A stretch of DNA of 64,000 bases from positions 62,001 through 126,000 of the forward strand of contig NZ_JBHEBG010000003.1 of the NCBI RefSeq assembly GCF_046557915.1, written 5' to 3'. The stretch is from JBHEBG01 sp046557915. GTDB lineage: Bacteria > Bacteroidota > Bacteroidia > Flavobacteriales > Flavobacteriaceae. The notes beneath the pieces were generated by a model that saw only the letters and a program-made list of their open reading frames with translations, made no database searches and was not told the origin of the DNA. Position numbers and translations under genes: made by a program. Positions 17,847 through 26,371 of this stretch are shown here, piece after piece (the first letter of the stretch is position 1; each line of letters starts with the position of its first letter).

Positions 17847-19205
17847 ATGCAAATCCATTTTATTGCGATAGGAGGTAGTGCCATGCATAATTTGGCATTG
17901 GCCCTTCACCATAAGGGCTATATCGTTTCTGGCAGCGATGATGTTATTTTTGAACCGTCCAAAAGTAGGTTGTTGGAAAAAGGACTACTTCCGGAAGTAT
18001 TTGGTTGGTATCCGGAGAAAATCCACAAAGACCTCGATGCCGTTATTTTGGGCATGCATGCCAAACCAGATAACCCAGAACTGAAACAAGCGCAAGCATT
18101 GGGACTTAAGATTTATTCCTATCCGGAGTTTTTGTACGAACAGTCTAAAAATAAGACCAGGGTAGTTATTGGGGGTAGTCACGGGAAGACCACAATAACT
18201 TCTATGATTCTACATGTTCTCAACTACCATGATCGAAAAGTGGATTATATGGTCGGTGCACAACTAGAGGGTTTTGACCGTATGGTTCATTTAACCGAGG
18301 AGAATGATTTTATTGTTCTGGAAGGGGACGAATACCTGTCGTCTCCTATTGATAGACGCCCTAAATTTCATCTTTACAAACCCAATATTGCCTTGTTGAG
18401 CGGCATTGCATGGGATCATATAAACGTTTTTCCTACCTATGAAAATTATGTGGAACAGTTTCAAATTTTTGTAGACAGTATAGTAAAAGGCGGAAGCATT
18501 AGCTATAACGAAGAGGACTTGGAAGTAAAACGTGTTGTGGAAGCTTCTGCCAATACTATTCGAAAGTTACCTTACCAAACTCCTGTGTATTCTGTGGATG
18601 ATGGAACCACCTTGTTGGAGACTCAAGAGGGCCCAATGCCCCTTGAAGTTTTTGGAAGACATAATCTGAACAATTTGGCCGGGGCAAAATGGATATGTCA
18701 AAATATGGGTGTTGATGAAGACGATTTCTATGAGGCAATTGCCACTTTCTCAGGAGCGTCCAAGCGCTTAGAGAAGATAGCGGAAAATACCGTTAGTGTG
18801 GCTTATAAGGACTTTGCGCATTCTCCTAGCAAGGTGGCGGCCACCACAAGGGCCGTAAAGGAGCAATACCCACAGCGAAAACTTGTGGCTTGCCTAGAAT
18901 TGCACACTTATAGCAGTCTTAATGCCGAATTCTTGAAGGAATACAAAAATTCATTAGACCGCGCCGATCTACCCATTGTCTTTTATTCTCCGGAAGCTGT
19001 AAAAATTAAGCGTTTAGAAGAAGTTACCGAAACACAGATTGCAGAGGCCTTTGGAAGGAAAGACCTTATGATCTTTACCAATGTAAAAGCTTTTAAAACC
19101 TTTCTTTTTGAACAATCTTTTGAAAACTCGGTACTTCTTTTGATGAGTTCTGGAAACTATGGCGGGTTGGATTTTAATACCATAAAAGGACTTTTGGAAA
19201 ACTGA
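17847..19205 (+). CDS. mpl: Mpl, UDP-N-acetylmuramate:tripeptide ligase
   Basis: A 452-residue Mur-ligase-family enzyme that joins recycled L-Ala-gamma-D-Glu-meso-DAP to UDP-MurNAc in peptidoglycan recycling. The N-terminal motif FIAIGGSAMHNLAL and the ATP loop GGSHGKTT (109-116) are typical, as are LEGDEYLSSPID and the central HNLNNLAGA. The GGSAMHNLA start distinguishes it from MurC, which has GIGGxGMSG. It has its own promoter just upstream. Confidence 0.9.
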   Translation: MQIHFIAIGGSAMHNLALALHHKGYIVSGSDDVIFEPSKSRLLEKGLLPEVFGWYPEKIHKDLDAVILGMHAKPDNPELKQAQALGLKIYSYPEFLYEQSKNKTRVVIGGSHGKTTITSMILHVLNYHDRKVDYMVGAQLEGFDRMVHLTEENDFIVLEGDEYLSSPIDRRPKFHLYKPNIALLSGIAWDHINVFPTYENYVEQFQIFVDSIVKGGSISYNEEDLEVKRVVEASANTIRKLPYQTPVYSVDDGTTLLETQEGPMPLEVFGRHNLNNLAGAKWICQNMGVDEDDFYEAIATFSGASKRLEKIAENTVSVAYKDFAHSPSKVAATTRAVKEQYPQRKLVACLELHTYSSLNAEFLKEYKNSLDRADLPIVFYSPEAVKIKRLEEVTETQIAEAFGRKDLMIFTNVKAFKTFLFEQSFENSVLLLMSSGNYGGLDFNTIKGLLEN

Positions 19206-19274
19206 TGCTTAAAGGTCTACCTGTAAGTCTGTCAGGAATAAGTTGATTGGAACGAATTTTGAATCCATAAAGGC

Positions 19275-19490
19275 ATGCGAAGCCCAAGACAACCAAATTA
19301 TTTTAAATCCTTGATGGAAATCTGTCGGCGCAAAACCTCTATGGTATTAATTGCCTTTATGTTGGGGGTTTCCAATATTATTTTGGAAGAAACCAGGATG
19401 GTCAATGATACCCGGGAACATATAGAACAGCAAGAGGTGTCGCCCGAAGAAGGGGATTTAGACTCCAATACAACCTATACGGATTTCTGA
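19275..19490 (+). CDS. Small single-pass membrane protein of unknown function
   Basis: A 71-residue protein with one probable membrane helix (SMVLIAFMLGVSNIIL, about residues 22-37) and an acidic, Glu/Asp-rich tail. A shorter form from the ATG at 19314 (58 residues) is also possible, and the residue pattern suggests the conserved part starts there. I recall similar small proteins in other Flavobacteriaceae but know no function. Its last 16 bases overlap the end of the convergent PaiB-like gene. Confidence 0.6.
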   Translation: MRSPRQPNYFKSLMEICRRKTSMVLIAFMLGVSNIILEETRMVNDTREHIEQQEVSPEEGDLDSNTTYTDF

Positions 19491-20116
19491 GCATTTTCAT
19501 GATGCTCAAAAATGGCTTCAATAAAGGCGCTTACATCTTTCATCTGGCTCCGAATTAGTTCTTGCTTGGCGAGCTCCCTATCTTTTTTAAGTTTATCCTG
19601 AGAGAATTTAAATTTCCCTTCCCACCCGGTAATTTCAATTTCAAAACCAATTATATAATCGATTAGACTTTCCATCCTTGGATCGTCTTGTTGAAGCACA
19701 TGCTTAGGGTTTTCGCCCTCCAAAAAAGAAGTCATGCGGACCATGGTACTTTTAACCGCTTCTTTATCTGTGAGTAGTTTAATCTTGCCTTTGATGTGGG
19801 CAAAAATGTAGTTCCATGTTGGGAGTTGTTTTGTGGTATAAATCGAAGGTGAGATATAACAATCTGGCCCGTAAAAGACAGCTGTTACCAAGGCATCGGG
19901 TGTTAGGGTCCCTACTTGGGGGTTAAAACGATCTATATGGGCCACAAGTTTTCCGTATTTACTACCATCTTCTTCATATACAATAGGAATGTGGGTAATA
20001 AGCGGTTCCCCGTCCTTAACGGTAACCAAGGTCCCAAAGGGAAAGTTTTTCACCACTTCAAGAACGTTCTCAAAATTCCGTTCCTGATGGTGTTGGGGTG
20101 GATATTTAATCTTCAT
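19475..20116 (-). CDS. PaiB-type FMN-binding protein
   Basis: A 213-residue protein of the PaiB/FMN-binding split-barrel family, named after a Bacillus protein described as a negative regulator of sporulation and protease genes. Recognisable parts are the N-terminal YPPQHH, the THIPIVYEE strand and TWNYIFAHIKGK. There is no helix-turn-helix, so a flavin- or substrate-binding role is as likely as a regulatory one. It follows the DUF1569 gene after 15 bases and is probably cotranscribed with it. Confidence 0.82.
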   Translation of the reverse strand: MKIKYPPQHHQERNFENVLEVVKNFPFGTLVTVKDGEPLITHIPIVYEEDGSKYGKLVAHIDRFNPQVGTLTPDALVTAVFYGPDCYISPSIYTTKQLPTWNYIFAHIKGKIKLLTDKEAVKSTMVRMTSFLEGENPKHVLQQDDPRMESLIDYIIGFEIEITGWEGKFKFSQDKLKKDRELAKQELIRSQMKDVSAFIEAIFEHHENAQKSV

Positions 20117-20131
20117 TGAAAAAGAATTTTA

Positions 20132-20581
20132 CTAAACTCCAAATTGTCTTAAATGATGATCTAAATGTTTGTATTGCATTTGGCCCCACTGCTCGTGAGT
20201 GAAATTCCCGAAAGCGGGGTGGGGGTCCCACGATTTTCGTTCCCTTAGGTCGTGGAAACTATTTATGAGCATCCTTAATTGGGTTATCTCTTCATTGAAA
20301 TCTTTTTCGGTCTCCACTTTAAACTGGGCAGGCGTAGGTAGGTTTGGTTTCCAAATTTTGTCATTGTACATACTGGCCTTAAACCCCTTCATAAGCAGCT
20401 TCATGATTGGATTTGGTTTTTTTAAGGATTTCTTTCCCAGAGCCAGCTCTAAAGGGTACTTGCAATGACAACACATCTGGGCAACGCCCATCTTACCCCA
20501 ATTTGCCTGGGAGTTTTCCGTTAACATATCAATTCGTTCCAAAACCTCTTGGTAGCACGTCTTTTCAAAAATCGACTTCAT
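20132..20581 (-). CDS. DUF1569 (DinB-like fold) protein
   Basis: A 149-residue protein of the DUF1569 family, which has a DinB/YfiT-like four-helix bundle. The conserved pieces are MAQ-like VAQMCCHC near residue 34 and the C-terminal HPAFGNFTHEQWGQMQYKHLD. The two histidine-rich segments could hold a metal. The reaction is unknown. It is the first gene of a unit with the PaiB-like gene. Confidence 0.82.
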   Translation of the reverse strand: MKSIFEKTCYQEVLERIDMLTENSQANWGKMGVAQMCCHCKYPLELALGKKSLKKPNPIMKLLMKGFKASMYNDKIWKPNLPTPAQFKVETEKDFNEEITQLRMLINSFHDLRERKSWDPHPAFGNFTHEQWGQMQYKHLDHHLRQFGV

Positions 20582-20629
20582 ATTCGTTTAATTTACGGTT
20601 GAAATTTACAACAAAATTATTTAGTTCGT

Positions 20630-20637
20630 TATCTTTA
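20630..20637 (+). promoter_or_regulatory. Candidate -7 box of radC
   Basis: TATCTTTA fits the -7 pattern and lies five bases before the radC start codon (20642), which would make the transcript leaderless or nearly so. A possible TTTA -33 element lies at 20605-20608. Confidence 0.35.
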
Positions 20638-20641
20638 GCGC

Positions 20642-21340
20642 ATGCAAGAAAAGCTTTCTTCGTTTTCAATAAAACACTGGTCGGATGATGACAGGCCAAG
20701 AGAAAAATTGGTACAGAAAGGTCAGGCCTCATTATCGGACGCAGAATTGATCGCCATCCTTATTGGTTCGGGAAACAAGACCGATAGTGCAGTAGAGCTC
20801 TCCAAAAAGATACTGGCTTCCGTAAACAATAACCTAACAGAACTTGGTAAACTGTCCATTGCGCAATTAATGCAATTTAAGGGTATTGGCGAGGCTAAGG
20901 CGGTCTCTATAGCTGCGGCTTTGGAGATAGGAAGAAGGAGAAGAGGTGAGGTTGGGGGCAAAATAACTAAGATCAATGGCAGTAAAGATGTATTTGAACT
21001 CCTACATCCCATTTTAGGGGAATTGCCGCACGAGGAGTTTTGGATCATCTATCTAAATAATTCCAACAAGGTCGTTCATGCCACACAACAGAGCAAAGGA
21101 GGTATAACAGGTACTTTGGTAGACGTTAGGTTGGTGCTTAAGCGTGCCTTGGAACTCGGCGCGGTCTCTCTGGTACTAGCTCACAATCATCCTTCGGGTA
21201 CGCTGAGGCCAAGTACTGCCGACAAGCAAATTACGGCGAAGTTGAAAACTGCGTCCCAAGCATTGGACATACAAGTTTTAGATCATGTAATAATCACTGA
21301 AAAAGGCTATTTTAGTTTTGCCGATGAAAATATGCTTTGA
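20642..21340 (+). CDS. radC: RadC family JAB-domain protein
   Basis: A 232-residue RadC-type protein. The N-terminal helix-hairpin-helix region (FKGIGEAKAVSIAAALEIGRR) is followed by a JAB1/MPN domain with the metal motif H181-x-H183 and Asp194 (HNHPSG then ADKQ). Despite the name, a DNA-repair role is not well established; the JAB domain suggests a metal-dependent hydrolase. The ATG is fixed by the family start (SIKHWSDDDRPREKL). Confidence 0.93.
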   Translation: MQEKLSSFSIKHWSDDDRPREKLVQKGQASLSDAELIAILIGSGNKTDSAVELSKKILASVNNNLTELGKLSIAQLMQFKGIGEAKAVSIAAALEIGRRRRGEVGGKITKINGSKDVFELLHPILGELPHEEFWIIYLNNSNKVVHATQQSKGGITGTLVDVRLVLKRALELGAVSLVLAHNHPSGTLRPSTADKQITAKLKTASQALDIQVLDHVIITEKGYFSFADENML

Positions 21341-21374
21341 TCTTTTTATTGAGAATTAGGACTTTAAGAAATTT

Positions 21375-22670
21375 ATGTTACTGATCTATACCCATAAAAT
21401 TACACCACGCTTCACATACATAATGAAGCACATATTTACCGGTATTTTAGGGGTAGAAGCCGTTTTTACGACTAAAATTGAAGATTTCATTAAACATACC
21501 GGTCCTAAGATCACCTATACCAAACAACCCCTACAAAACGAGTTTTTTATAAGAAGCAACGATTTGTTGTTTGAACAAGGAATCAATGACTTTGAAGTAC
21601 GGATTATGGATTGGGAAGGGGTGCCATGCTTTTTTGAGACAGGGGATCGCAGTACGGTTCCCTATGACCTGTTTTCGGCCAGTTTTTATTTATTGAGTAG
21701 GTACGAGGAGTATTTGCCCCACGTAAAGGACATACATGGAAGGTTTCCCCCATCGGAAAGCGTTTCTTTTAAAAACGGATTTCTACAGATGCCGGTTGTA
21801 GATATCTGGGCCTTTAAATTATTGAAAAAACTCAAAGAACGATTTCCCGATATTGATGTAAAAGAAAGAAAATACAAATATAATTCCATTATTGACGTAA
21901 CGTCCTCACATTGTTTTGCATGTAGGGGGTTTGCTCGGAGTTTTGCAGGGTTTCTGTTAGATTTGGGCAACTTTAGGTTAAGACGTGTGGCCGCCCGCTT
22001 TCTAGTTTGGCTAAATCTTAGAAAGGACCCCTATGACAACTATTTGGAGTTGATCGATATACACAAGAACTATACTATTCGCAGTATGTTCTTTTTTCAA
22101 TTTGCCGAATACTCTACCTATGATAAAAATATATCGCCCAACAATAACAGATTTAAATATTTAATCAAATCCATATCGGATTATAGTATCGTTTCCCTTG
22201 CTGCCTCCTACAGTTCAGCCAATAATATAGATGTACTGGCGGATGAGAAAAAACGCCTGGCCAATGTAATCAACAGGCCTGTGCGTTATTCCCGTTTACG
22301 ATACAATAGGGTAGACGTGCCGGAAACTTACAGAAATCTGGTAGATGCCGAATTCACCGATGACTATACCATGGGATATACCCATGAAATTGGATTTAGG
22401 GCGGGTACTTGTACCCCTTTTTATTTTTACGATATTTCTTTGGAAATACAACAACCAATCAAAATACATCCTTTTGCCGTACATGACTATGCTTTGGTAA
22501 AATATAAGGATCAACAAACAATTTTGGCCAATGTGGAGCGCTTGTATAGCCAGGTAAAGGAAGTACAGGGCAATTTTGTTACCATTTTCTCCAACGAACT
22601 TCTGGGTGAGGAACATGCTGTTAACTGGCTTAATCTTTACAGCAACGTTATAAAAAATTACCATGTATAG
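21375..22670 (+). CDS. Polysaccharide-deacetylase-fold protein, probably inactive
   Basis: A 431-residue protein of the flavobacterial polysaccharide deacetylase family (an N-terminal extension plus a NodB-like domain). Scaffold motifs are kept: RKDPYDNY near residue 215, DYTMGYTHEIGFRAGTCTPF near 330-350 and IHPFAVHDYALV. Where active members carry an Asp pair (as I recall, a TLDIDMAY-type segment) this protein reads VTSSHCFACRG, and where they carry a GIHPSY metal motif it reads VSLAASYSS. The expected metal ligands therefore appear lost, which points to a non-catalytic or altered role. It overlaps the YjjG gene by eight bases, so the two are translationally linked. Confidence 0.75.
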   Translation: MLLIYTHKITPRFTYIMKHIFTGILGVEAVFTTKIEDFIKHTGPKITYTKQPLQNEFFIRSNDLLFEQGINDFEVRIMDWEGVPCFFETGDRSTVPYDLFSASFYLLSRYEEYLPHVKDIHGRFPPSESVSFKNGFLQMPVVDIWAFKLLKKLKERFPDIDVKERKYKYNSIIDVTSSHCFACRGFARSFAGFLLDLGNFRLRRVAARFLVWLNLRKDPYDNYLELIDIHKNYTIRSMFFFQFAEYSTYDKNISPNNNRFKYLIKSISDYSIVSLAASYSSANNIDVLADEKKRLANVINRPVRYSRLRYNRVDVPETYRNLVDAEFTDDYTMGYTHEIGFRAGTCTPFYFYDISLEIQQPIKIHPFAVHDYALVKYKDQQTILANVERLYSQVKEVQGNFVTIFSNELLGEEHAVNWLNLYSNVIKNYHV

Positions 22671-23352
22671 TCACCTTGTTACAGACGTTTTCTTTGACTT
22701 GGACCATACCTTATGGGATTTTGATAAAAATTCTTCCCTTACCTTCCAAAAAATATTGCTTCAGAATAATGTTGAGGTAGATATAGAGGACTTTTTAGAT
22801 ATTTATGTGCCGCTAAACCTAAGGTTTTGGAAATTGTATAGAGAGGAAAAGATTAGCAAGCAAGATTTAAGGTATCAACGTTTAAAAAAAACATTTGTAG
22901 CTCTTAAATATACCGTGTCCGATGCCATGATCGATTTACTGGCAGAGCAATACATTGCCAATCTGTCCACATTTAACCATTTACTGCCCAATGCATTGGA
23001 GACCTTGGATTATCTAAAACCCAATTACAATTTGCACATAATTACGAATGGTTTTCAGGAAATTCAGGAAAAAAAGATGAAAAATGCCAAAATTCATGGT
23101 TATTTCGATCAAATAATCGATTCTGAAATGGCAGGTGTAAAGAAACCCAATCCTATCATTTTTAAACTTGCCCTAAAAAGAGCTGCTGTAGAAGCACAAA
23201 GATCTATGATGATCGGGGACAATATAGAGGCAGATATTCTTGGGGCCATGGCCGTTGGTTTCCATTCCATTCATTTTAATGCACACAACGATCCAAAGCA
23301 CGATCATTGCAAAATTATCCATGATCTTAGTGAAATAAAAAGTTTTTTATAG
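22663..23352 (+). CDS. YjjG family noncanonical pyrimidine nucleotidase (HAD)
   Basis: A 229-residue HAD hydrolase, subclass I. Motif I is FFDLDHTLWDF with nucleophile Asp12 and Asp14, motif II is ITNGF, a lysine lies in the AGVKKPNP segment, and motif IV is GDNIEADILGA. The YjjG family dephosphorylates (deoxy)pyrimidine monophosphates and removes odd nucleotides. Its ATG lies inside the end of the upstream deacetylase-like gene. Confidence 0.9.
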   Translation: MYSHLVTDVFFDLDHTLWDFDKNSSLTFQKILLQNNVEVDIEDFLDIYVPLNLRFWKLYREEKISKQDLRYQRLKKTFVALKYTVSDAMIDLLAEQYIANLSTFNHLLPNALETLDYLKPNYNLHIITNGFQEIQEKKMKNAKIHGYFDQIIDSEMAGVKKPNPIIFKLALKRAAVEAQRSMMIGDNIEADILGAMAVGFHSIHFNAHNDPKHDHCKIIHDLSEIKSFL

Positions 23353-23428
23353 AGTTATCATAGTACGGAAACACTGTTTATTTCTTTATTGTTTAATGGG
23401 ATACATGGCGTTGAGAACACGGTAACAT

Positions 23429-23983
23429 ATGATTAATTATTGTAGACTTCTGATCTTTATACTGGTTGTTTCGGGGATGTTCAATTCTTGTGCCGATGAA
23501 CAGAATTTTGATCAATTGGATAATTTTACCGCAACTCCTTCTGTGGAGGCAAGTATACTTTATGTGGAGGCGCCAGAACAACTGATCAATGCGGTACCTG
23601 CAGGAACCAATTTCTATTCGCAAGAGTTTAACTTCGATGCTTTTAGTGAGCAATTTTTTTCGGAAAGGGTTCTGGAAGGAATTATTACGTATGAGATTGA
23701 GAACACCACCAGTAAGACCTTGAGCGTAGTTCTCGAGTTTTTGGATGAGAGTGGAGCCGTTTTGGATACCGAACTGTTCGACATAGACCCCACGCCTACT
23801 GCCAATTTGGAGCGCCAAATCGCTTATGGACCGGGTGGAAGAAGTATCGATATAATTAAAAACACTTCGAGCATTAGAATCAGTGCTACCAATCTTGCAG
23901 ATAATACAAGCGTTTCTAACACATCTCCCAACAAAATAATTGTAAGATCTAGTGGGAGGTTTACCATCGAACTCATACGATGA
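23429..23983 (+). CDS. Lipoprotein of unknown function (operon with DUF5723)
   Basis: A 184-residue predicted lipoprotein: signal peptide MINYCRLLIFILVVSGMF, then NSC as the lipobox, with DEQNFDQLDNF after it. The rest looks like a beta-sandwich: YEIENTTSKTLSVVLEFLDESG is a typical strand-turn-strand stretch. I recognise no named domain. Its stop overlaps the start of the next gene (ATGA at 23980), so it is cotranslated with the DUF5723 gene. Confidence 0.8.
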   Translation: MINYCRLLIFILVVSGMFNSCADEQNFDQLDNFTATPSVEASILYVEAPEQLINAVPAGTNFYSQEFNFDAFSEQFFSERVLEGIITYEIENTTSKTLSVVLEFLDESGAVLDTELFDIDPTPTANLERQIAYGPGGRSIDIIKNTSSIRISATNLADNTSVSNTSPNKIIVRSSGRFTIELIR

Positions 23984-25443
23984 AGTCATCCATCTCTGGT
24001 TTTTTGATCGTTCTGGCCGGATGTTTGTCTGTATATGGGCAAAACAAACAACTTTTATATGATTTCAATGAAATACCACAAGGGCTTATGGTAAACCCTG
24101 GGATGCAAATGTCCTATCAGTGGTATGCGGGTGTTCCTTTGCTATCCGGAATAGCAGTGCAGGCGGGTACAAGTGGTATTACAGTAAATGATATTTTTGC
24201 GGACGATGGAATAGATATAAACCTTAAAATTAGGGAACGAGCAGTTTTTGGTCTCAGCAAAAGGGATGAATTTGGGGCTACCGTTCAGTTAGAAATTCTG
24301 AATGGCGGTTTTAGAAGTGGTAATGGCCATGGTGACTTTTATTCCTTTGGTATTTATTTGGAAGAAGATTTGATAACCTATTGGCCGCAAGACTTGGCAA
24401 TTTTAGGATATGAGGGCAACGCCGATAATCTTGGTAGAAGGTTTAACCTTGGTCATCTTAAAACAAGGGGAGAATTGTTGAGTGTGTTTCACTTTGGTGT
24501 TAATAGGCAGGTGAGAAATAACCTTACGCTGGGAGCTAGGGGCAAGATATATTCTAGTATATTCAATTTCAATTCTACTCGTAACAAAGGCCATTTTGTT
24601 ACCAATGAAGGACAAAACAACCTACTGTCCAACACTTTGGTAGCGGATATGATGTTGCGGACATCCGGGCTTAAGGAAATAGAAGAAATATTGGATGACG
24701 ATACTGTGGATAGCGGATCGGCCATTGCCTCCCTTTTAAGAAAAAGAGCTTTACTGGGCGGAAACCTTGGACTGGGCTTCGATGTTGGATTTAGCTATAA
24801 CCTTAATGAGCAAACCATTATTACGGGAAGCCTTTTGGACGTAGGCTTTATTTATCATACAAAAGATATAGAGACAGTAACGCTAAAGGGAGAGGCCACC
24901 GTAGAAGGGGTAGAAGTTATTTTCCCAGAAGCCTTGGTAGACCCCAATAGGGATTTCTGGCAAGATTTGGTAGATGAAGTAGAAGGACTTGTACCTTTTG
25001 AGACAACAGATAAGAGCTATATATCTTTTAGGCCAACAAAGTTGTACGGATCAATTCGGCACGATTTTGGTAAACCCTTAAATGGAGGAGGTGTTTTGGA
25101 TTGCGACTGTACGTATAACGGTAAGGGGTCTAAAAGCGTAAATAGGGCAAAGTATACCAATAGTGTAGGAGGCCAAGTATACGTTATAAATAGGCCAAGA
25201 GGACCACAGGCTGCACTAACTGCTTTTTATCAACGCCGATTTGGGAACGGATTGGCCGTAAAAGCAGCATACACCGCTGATAAGTTTTCGTTTACCAATA
25301 TAGGATTGGGGGTAAACGTACAGGCAGGCCCGGTAAATTTTTATTTAATGGCCGACAATCTGCTGGCATATAGGAATATCGCCGATAGCCATTATGCCTC
25401 TTTACAGTTTGGATTAAATATTATATCTTGGGGCAGCAAATAA
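23980..25443 (+). CDS. DUF5723 outer-membrane barrel-like protein
   Basis: A 487-residue exported protein with signal peptide ending VYGQ. The N-terminal NPGMQMSYQWYAGVPLLSG pattern and repeated amphipathic strands with glycines and aromatics (for example FGLSKRDEFGATVQLEILNGG) fit DUF5723, a family of probable outer-membrane beta-barrels in Bacteroidota. Function is unknown. The final strand ends with aromatic and glycine residues (FGLNIISWGSK) rather than a terminal Phe. It is the middle gene of a three-gene unit. Confidence 0.83.
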   Translation: MKSSISGFLIVLAGCLSVYGQNKQLLYDFNEIPQGLMVNPGMQMSYQWYAGVPLLSGIAVQAGTSGITVNDIFADDGIDINLKIRERAVFGLSKRDEFGATVQLEILNGGFRSGNGHGDFYSFGIYLEEDLITYWPQDLAILGYEGNADNLGRRFNLGHLKTRGELLSVFHFGVNRQVRNNLTLGARGKIYSSIFNFNSTRNKGHFVTNEGQNNLLSNTLVADMMLRTSGLKEIEEILDDDTVDSGSAIASLLRKRALLGGNLGLGFDVGFSYNLNEQTIITGSLLDVGFIYHTKDIETVTLKGEATVEGVEVIFPEALVDPNRDFWQDLVDEVEGLVPFETTDKSYISFRPTKLYGSIRHDFGKPLNGGGVLDCDCTYNGKGSKSVNRAKYTNSVGGQVYVINRPRGPQAALTAFYQRRFGNGLAVKAAYTADKFSFTNIGLGVNVQAGPVNFYLMADNLLAYRNIADSHYASLQFGLNIISWGSK

Positions 25444-25462
25444 ATTAAAGAACAAATTTGAG

Positions 25463-26371
25463 ATGAAGAATTTAGTGTTAGGTCTTTTTTTACTATTAGG
25501 ATATTGTGGATTGTCACAAGTGCAATTAAGCAATTACAAATATATCATTGTACCTAAAACTTTCGATGGTTTTAAAGAAGAGAATAAGTACCATACCAAT
25601 TCACTTGTTAAGTTTTTGTTTACCAAAAAAGGATTCAATACAGTATATGAGGATGCACTACCAGAGGATTTGGTCCATGATAGATGTTTGGGCTTGGTGG
25701 CAGAACTGGTGGATGATTCTTCCATGTTCACAACAAAAGTGGTCTTGGCGCTCAAAGATTGTAATGCCGTGGTGGTGTTTACCAGCCAGGAGGGAAGGAG
25801 TAAATTAAAAGAATATAGGCCATCTTATTCGCAAGCCATAAGGAATGCTTTCAGTTCTTTTGAAACTTTAAATTATAGTTATGTTCCCAAGCAACCCAAA
25901 AGCAATGTTCCAATAACGGTAAGTTATAAAAACGATGTAAAAACGTTACCAAAAGAAACGAAACCGGAGCTGGCAGTTAAGACAACAAAAACCAGTACAA
26001 TGGTAAAACAAGAAGCTACCCCGGAAGAACAAAGGTTTAAAAGTGTAGAGCCCATGCCCTCCTCAATCAAAAAAGAAGTCGTTGAGGCTGTAGCCGAAAC
26101 ACAAGCGCCAAAAGTGGCTGTAACATCGGAACCTGTTAGCGTTAAAGCTGCTTCGGATATTCTCTACGCCCAAGAACTACCCAATGGTTATCAGCTGGTG
26201 GATAGCACACCAAAAATTAGGTTTAAGATTTTTAAAAGCTCCCTGCCTGATTATTACCTTGCCGAAACTGAAGATAAAAAGGGGGTGGTCTATAAAAAAG
26301 ATGGCAAGTGGTTGTTTGAATATTATGTAAATGACAATCTAACGATAGAAGAGCTTAACATTAAGTTTTAG
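25463..26371 (+). CDS. Secreted protein of unknown function
   Basis: A 302-residue protein with a signal peptide (to about LSQ, residue 19), an N-terminal domain of about 120 residues (SNYKYIIVPKTFDGF through FETLNYSYVP), a low-complexity Lys/Thr/Glu/Val-rich linker (about 135-225) and a small C-terminal domain (GYQLVDSTPKIRFKI to the end) with repeated aromatic-lysine strands. I recognise no named domain, though the N-terminal part resembles proteins seen widely in flavobacteria. It follows the DUF5723 gene by 19 bases and overlaps the convergent rarA by four bases. Confidence 0.75.
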   Translation: MKNLVLGLFLLLGYCGLSQVQLSNYKYIIVPKTFDGFKEENKYHTNSLVKFLFTKKGFNTVYEDALPEDLVHDRCLGLVAELVDDSSMFTTKVVLALKDCNAVVVFTSQEGRSKLKEYRPSYSQAIRNAFSSFETLNYSYVPKQPKSNVPITVSYKNDVKTLPKETKPELAVKTTKTSTMVKQEATPEEQRFKSVEPMPSSIKKEVVEAVAETQAPKVAVTSEPVSVKAASDILYAQELPNGYQLVDSTPKIRFKIFKSSLPDYYLAETEDKKGVVYKKDGKWLFEYYVNDNLTIEELNIKF

